DNA from: Triangularia verruculosa
Lineage: Eukaryota > Ascomycota > Sordariomycetes > Sordariales > Podosporaceae
NCBI GenBank assembly: GCA_033296885.1
Contig: MU863986.1
Location: forward strand, 62,001-126,000
Direction: 5' to 3'
DNA: 64,000 nt
Positions 59,314 through 64,000 of the stretch are shown here, piece after piece. The notes below the pieces were generated by a model. That model searched no databases. It was not told where the DNA came from and worked only from the letters and a program-made list of their open reading frames with translations. Both the position numbers and the translations under genes were made by a program. Numbering within the stretch: position 1 is the first letter of the stretch; each line of letters opens with the position of its first letter.

Positions 59314-59881
59314 CTACGGTCGTTGGACGGTTTTGTCCTTGTTTGCCGGTAGCGTGCGCGTGGGCTGGTAGCTCTGAGGAGCGAGCAGGTGAGAAAGTTG
59401 GGAGGAGGGAGGGCGACAGCGGATACTTATGGTGTTTATGCTGGGGTGGGGTGTCGCCGTGACATGGATGGGACCTTGTACAGTACAAGCAAGTACCGTG
59501 AAGCATTGAGCCTAGTGCAGTACAGCCCCACAGCGGGGGCTATGCTAGCCCACAAAGCCTAACGGCGTTTACAGCGGGCCCTGAAGAAGCTTGTTCGCAC
59601 ATCAGTATTGAATTTCAATGTCAAGGTATCTTTCATGTATCTGCGCTATCTACATGTATGTACCTCCGTCTCTCTGCATCTTGATACACGGCAGAGTACT
59701 AGGATTCTACGACATCTACACCAAGACCTGTGCTGATTCCCAAATTGTGACACCTCAGCTCGCCGCCTCATCTCTCAGGAGGTCTCGCACCTGGCGGAGA
59801 TGTTCCTCCTCACCGAGGTCCCTGTTCAAGTTCACGTCAGCGCGGTAGACAGATGAGATGGGGGAGAACTCGCGAGTCTGC
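59314..59881. other. Intergenic, FHA pseudokinase / unc44-like gene
   Basis: About 570 bp that should hold the promoter and any missing first exon of the unc44-like gene. No other structure is seen. Confidence 0.4.
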
Positions 59882-61994
59882 TTACAGTGATCTCTTTTGT
59901 GGCACCGTCGACGCCAGCGCACCCGACGCGACCGATCGACCGTCGCCGCCGCCGGTCCCAGCCTCGGTCTCGGGCTCGTGAATCAAGTCAAACTCGTCGT
60001 CCATGCTAGACTCGCCGTCTTCGGTCGACTCGTCGAAGATAGACTCGCCGAAGAGGCTGGCTGTGGGCTCGTTGATCACGGCAGAAATCCTCCGCCGCTC
60101 CGCCGCCGCAGCCGTCGTCGACGGCGATGGTGCGTCCGACCTGCCGAGTGTCTGCGGCGTCTCGGCCCCGCCGTCGTCCGAGGCGGATGCGCTGGTTGCG
60201 GCTGGCGTCATGAGCTCCAACGTGTTGTGCGCCCGGACGTCTCTGGCGGCGGGGGCCGCTGCTTCGACGACTGTCTCGACCTCAGAGACACCATCTTCGC
60301 TGTCGCTCGCCTCGCTGCTGTTTTCCTCACTCTCATTTTGCTCGCTCTCGTTCATCTCCCTCTCACTCCCCGCGCTCTCGTGATCCTCGTCACTCGCCCT
60401 CGTATCGCCGACCGCGTCTGCCGTGCCCGTGGTCACCCCGCCCGCCGGAGGTCCATCATGCAAGAGCAGCGACCTCTGATAACAGGCCCCTGCCTCCATC
60501 CGCTCCTCGGGCAGCAATTGCAACATGTGCCTGAGCAGAAAGTGTGCCAACTCGTCTTTAGTCTTCTCGATATTACTCTGCAAGCGCTGAGTGATGGCTT
60601 CACACCAGAGCCAGCCATCACGGTCCACGTCGGGGAGACCGCAGACGAGCTCGGCCAGCACCGCCCCGAGCGCCCAGATATCTGCGGCGCTAGTGTACCT
60701 TTCCAGGACCGGGGGGTGACCCGGCAGGCTCTCCTCGAACAACTCGGGTGCGAGATGGCTCGGGGCACCGAGGTTCGGCCCGCTCATGGGGACGCCCACG
60801 TCCCCCAGCTTGACCGCGATCGCGTCCGTGTCGCGACGGTGGACAAATATGCTGTTGGTGCAGATGTCGCGGTGGACCATGGGTGGGTCAAGTCCGTGGA
60901 GGTACGCGAGTGCCGAGGTGGTCTGTCGAGTGACTTGTACGCGCTCGGACTCGGAGAAGTACCTGCCGGCGTCCAGGTGACTCCTGAGCGTGCCGCCCGA
61001 GACGTACTCGAGGTGGAGCGCCGGGCGCGGCTCGGCTTGGAAGTCGAGAAGAGCGACGATGTGTTCCTGGTTTCTTTTCGGGTCAGAACGCACAGAACAA
61101 GACAGCTGGGTAGAGAATAGCGGGTTGGGCACTGACATGCGAAACCGGACCCATCTTGGCTGCCCTTTCACTCCACGATGCAGGGTTATAGGGATCCAAC
61201 GCCTCCCTAAGAGCGTGCTGTCGCCCAGTCTTGACATCAAAGACATGCTGCACGACAGAGCTCCTCCCCTGGCCGATTCTTCTCACCAACTGCGTATTCT
61301 CGTTGTCGGCCGGTGTCTGTACCTCCGTGTGCGGCTGCGTCGGGGCGCGGATACCAACCCCCTCGAATATCTCTTCCAGCTGGCCCGAACCCGCGCGATA
61401 CCTGTCCACTCCGTCCCTGAACTCCTTGGAGCTCGGGTCGAAAGGCTCGACCACGAGGCGGAACTGGACGCGGCGCGTGGCCTTGATGATGATGGGCTGG
61501 TCCTTGCCGCGGAGGAAGTCGGAGCCGCCGACGATACACTCCGTGCCGATGAACGGTCCTATCTCCTTACCGCCGTAGTTGACGGTCGTTCCGCGGGCCG
61601 ACTGGAGGTCTCTCACGACAAGGCAGTAGTCGTCGTTGAAGGTCAGGGAGAAGTGGCGATAGCTGACTCCGGGGACGTTGGGGAGCGAGATGTCTGCCAG
61701 GGGATCGCAGCCGACCTCGGTGCCGCGGTCGCCCTTGGGGATGATGTCGAGCGCGATCATGAGGCCCTCGCTGTTCGCGAGGCCGTCGTAATCGTCATCT
61801 TCGGGCTCCTATGTCTGCTCGCGCTCGACACAAGTCCAGTCATCGAGAGCCTGTGGCGAGCCCAAAGCTTGCCGACGCGATTCGATATATCGTGCCTCGT
61901 TGCTGCTCGAGTTGATGGCGAAAGTCGCTGCGTCGGCCCCCTCTGTACCGGCGACCGTGTACAGGTATGCGACGACGTTGTGCTGCTCTGTCAT
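59882..61994 (-). CDS. FHA-domain kinase-like protein (probable pseudokinase) with in-frame stop near 5' end
   Basis: Exons 61137-61994 and 59882-61066, with an intron at 61067-61136 (GTCAGT...ACCAG). An N-terminal FHA domain (DISLPNVPGVSYRHFSL, then RDLQSARGTTVNYGG) would bind phosphothreonine. It precedes a kinase fold: glycine loop IGQGRSSVV, HALREAL where the catalytic Lys is expected, MVHRDICTNS, KLGDVG, SHLAPELFEE, and SAADIWALGAVLAELVCG. Arg replaces the VAIK Lys and the HRDxKxxN Lys and Asn are lost, so catalysis is doubtful. The C-terminal tail is acidic and Ser-rich. The frame opens well at the Met at 61994 (MTEQHNVVAYLYTVAG) but meets TAG at 61809-61811, after which the same frame continues with EPEDDDYDGLANS. 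Translation could restart at Met 61760 (602 aa, FHA intact). The stop may be a mutation, or an unrecognised intron may remove it. Confidence 0.75.
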
Positions 61995-62900
61995 TGTGCC
62001 GTCTGATGTGCGGCTCGCCAAGCAGTTGACTTGAGACGAATGGTGAATTCCAGATGGGCAGGAGAATAGGAGTGAACGGCTGCTGAGAAAATACACAGCG
62101 GAGATGCACGGGAGGAACGATTGCTCTCGCTAGCTAGCTGTGGCTACTGTCCAGAGACCAAGTCCCTTGGCCTGTAACTCGACTATGCCGGCTGCTGTCA
62201 GTGGTGTGTCCTGGCGGCGGTGTGCTATGGTGGTGCGGTTGTGCAGACGGTTGGGCAACCCAGCAGTGAAGAGCAGCGCCCGCCACCAATCGAACAGCGA
62301 GGACAACTCTCCTGCCCTCCAGTCCGAGACCAGCCACCCTTGCCGCCAAAACCTTGTTCCCCCACTCGTTGACTGATATCGGGTGAGATTGCTCAATGGC
62401 TGGAAGATCTTCTTCGCGACCGTGACCGTGGCCATGACCGGCGACCGTGACCACGCCATCCTCGGCTGTCTTGGCCAGGCCTGTGCCGCTTCTCGGAATA
62501 GCGCCTTCCTCGGACCACGTCAGCACACGACAATGCATGAAGGGTGCCTTTGATCCGTCCCATACTCCATGCCACAGTAAGGTGCACGGCTACTATGTAG
62601 GGAGTACGTGCTCTATACATTCTACCTTATCTATGACTCCACCACCATCCACCAATAAAAAGCGATATCTTATCGGGCTCCCGCAGCCAATAAATCATAG
62701 CTCCACTTCTCTTTACCTCTCCTCCACACCATCAAATTCTACGCAAGTACTTACCTCGTTCACCCGGCACTTTTATCCTATCACCAGGAGACGAGCCACG
62801 CCATCCATCCTCGCTACCAATTATCCCGTAACACTCTGCCGCTTCTCGGTCCTCCCATTCTCATCTACCGTCTACTTTAAAATAAAGATCCGTATCCTTA
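61995..62900. other. Region between FHA pseudokinase and RIP-like block
   Basis: About 900 bp. No gene is supported; open frames on both strands lack domains. It becomes AT-rich towards its right end. Confidence 0.4.
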
Positions 62901-64000
62901 ATAACGTGGCAAAGGATGAGGAGAGACTAAGGGGGGAGGTCTAGGATCAGGTAATCTACCCCCGTCCCGTATATACGTAGATAGTAGGTAATAGTATCGT
63001 AATCCTAATAAAAGTCTCTGTCTCACAGTGCGGCCATAACGCGACGCTACACGCGCTACAGTCCGGCCCCAACACTTACTACTTCCCGAAGTCGGAGCTC
63101 CCGCAGGGGCAGGAGATCTACGCCATTTTAGTAGTGGCACGTAACGGACTCGGCGCCGTGCGTATCGTCGGCGATCCCCGTTAGGAAAGTAATAACGTAA
63201 TAAATAACGAAAACATCGTTACGAACCCCTAAAATAGGGAAGAATACTATCTTATTCTCGTGTAGTCCAATCAGTCGTATACGATGCTAGGTACATCATC
63301 GTATCGCCTAATAAGCCGGCCGGCTATCTGTAGCTAATCTACGCAGTTACGGGTACTGCCGGTAGTACTAAGTCTAGGTCCTAAGTAAATACCAGGTGTA
63401 TCGCGATAATATAGGAATATCTTACCGAGAAATCGATCTAGACTATCCCGACCGCGGATTCGAATCTAGTTTAGGTACTCAGCTCGTCAAAAGGACATTC
63501 GATATGGATCTGCTGGTCGGGACATTCGTTAAGCAGCAGCATAAGGAGATTCGACAGAGACATTTACCCGAGGTACCGGCCTATGTAGGCTTAGGGCCGA
63601 GCAGAGACAGGGGTATATTGCAGCTCCATCGGCAGTAGGTATACGTAGTACCTTATCACTTACTCGAGACTAGTATCCTTAGGCGCCGCGCGCCACCAGT
63701 TCGAGACTACGCTTATGTAGGTAGTGGAGTGCAGCTTGCCCATCCCCAAGAGCGTAGTGCCGATTGAACAGAGCAGGAAGGCGGGCGAATAGTACTTCCA
63801 GAGGTCGGATAGGAGCGCATATGCATGCTTCCGTAGCGCGTTATACTTAATAGTAGCCGGGTCTTACGTAACGAGCTTCTTAGCTCGTCTAAGCCGCTAC
63901 TCCTCCGCGGCGGTCAGCAAAGGGGCGCTAGCGGCGCGGAATCTAAGGATTTCCCTACTCAGCAGTACCACGAGGTCAGCGTCATTACAAATATCCGACA
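62900..64000. repeat. RIP-like degenerate repeat relic with coding-like fragments, runs off window
   Basis: Several lines (62941-63000, 63181-63240, 63301-63420, 63841-63900) have about 9-11 TpA per 60 bases with almost no CpA or TpG. This is the footprint of repeat-induced point mutation, and it differs sharply from the flanking DNA. Coding-like pieces survive: + strand 63025-63183 (TYYFPKSELPQGQEIYAILV, closing at GDPR-stop), + strand 63396-63638, and - strand 64000-63660 (KHAYALLSDLWKYYSPAFLL) interrupted by TAG and TAA codons. I cannot assign an element family. Less mutated patches (63481-63600) are interspersed. Confidence 0.65.

Noticed and set aside
59897..61120. 407-codon plus-strand open frame
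   Set aside because: Antisense of the FHA pseudokinase gene; no family resemblance.

Overview
This window is nuclear DNA of a filamentous ascomycete, most likely a Sordariomycete (Sordariales-like). The evidence is: many short introns (about 57-83 bp) with GTAAGT/GTATGT-type donors, CTAAC/CTGAC branch sites and YAG acceptors; a dispersed single 5S rRNA gene; intron-containing tRNA genes; a group III hybrid histidine kinase of the nik-1/os-1 type; and a TpA-rich, CpA/TpG-poor block at the right edge that looks like repeat-induced point mutation (RIP). All gene models were built by hand from reading frames and splice signals.

Left part (1-23.8 kb), mostly housekeeping: the end-truncated gene of a cation/Ca2+ exchanger (-); condensin kleisin subunit Brn1/Cnd2 (+); a small acidic protein of unknown function (-); a SAM plus HMG-box transcription factor (+) with a one-base reading-frame break near its 3' end; an FLC/TRP-like membrane protein (-); protein phosphatase methylesterase PPE1 (+); tRNA-dihydrouridine synthase DUS2 (-). 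Long gene-poor stretches with low-complexity tracts separate them.

Middle part (23.8-45.5 kb): after a 4.3 kb gene-poor stretch comes the six-exon NIK1/OS-1 osmosensor kinase (+). A tRNA-Arg(ACG) follows, then a tight group of small genes: TMEM14 (+), CMC2 (-) and prefoldin subunit 2 (+). These were recoverable only by finding tiny exons. Next are the CCAAT-binding subunit HapC/NF-YB (+), the Pol I initiation factor RRN3 (+) and a bZIP/DUF3425 regulator (+).

Right part (45.5-64 kb): a Pol III patch on the minus strand holds tRNA-Lys(CTT), 5S rRNA and an unusual tRNA-Ala(GGC)-like gene with a 74-nt intron. About 4.6 kb without a convincing gene follows, then a large secreted copper-radical oxidase with five WSC domains. 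From 55.5 kb on the DNA looks like accessory genome: an array of about 25 copies of an ACTGGTC-type motif, an unc44-like fungal protein of unknown function, an FHA-domain kinase-like gene with degenerate catalytic motifs and an in-frame TAG near its 5' end, and a RIP-like relic region running off the window.

I see no clearly new multi-gene system. The best leads are the 56-64 kb accessory region (motif array, unc44-like plus FHA pseudokinase pair, nonsense codon, RIP relic) and the tRNA-Ala(GGC)-like gene.
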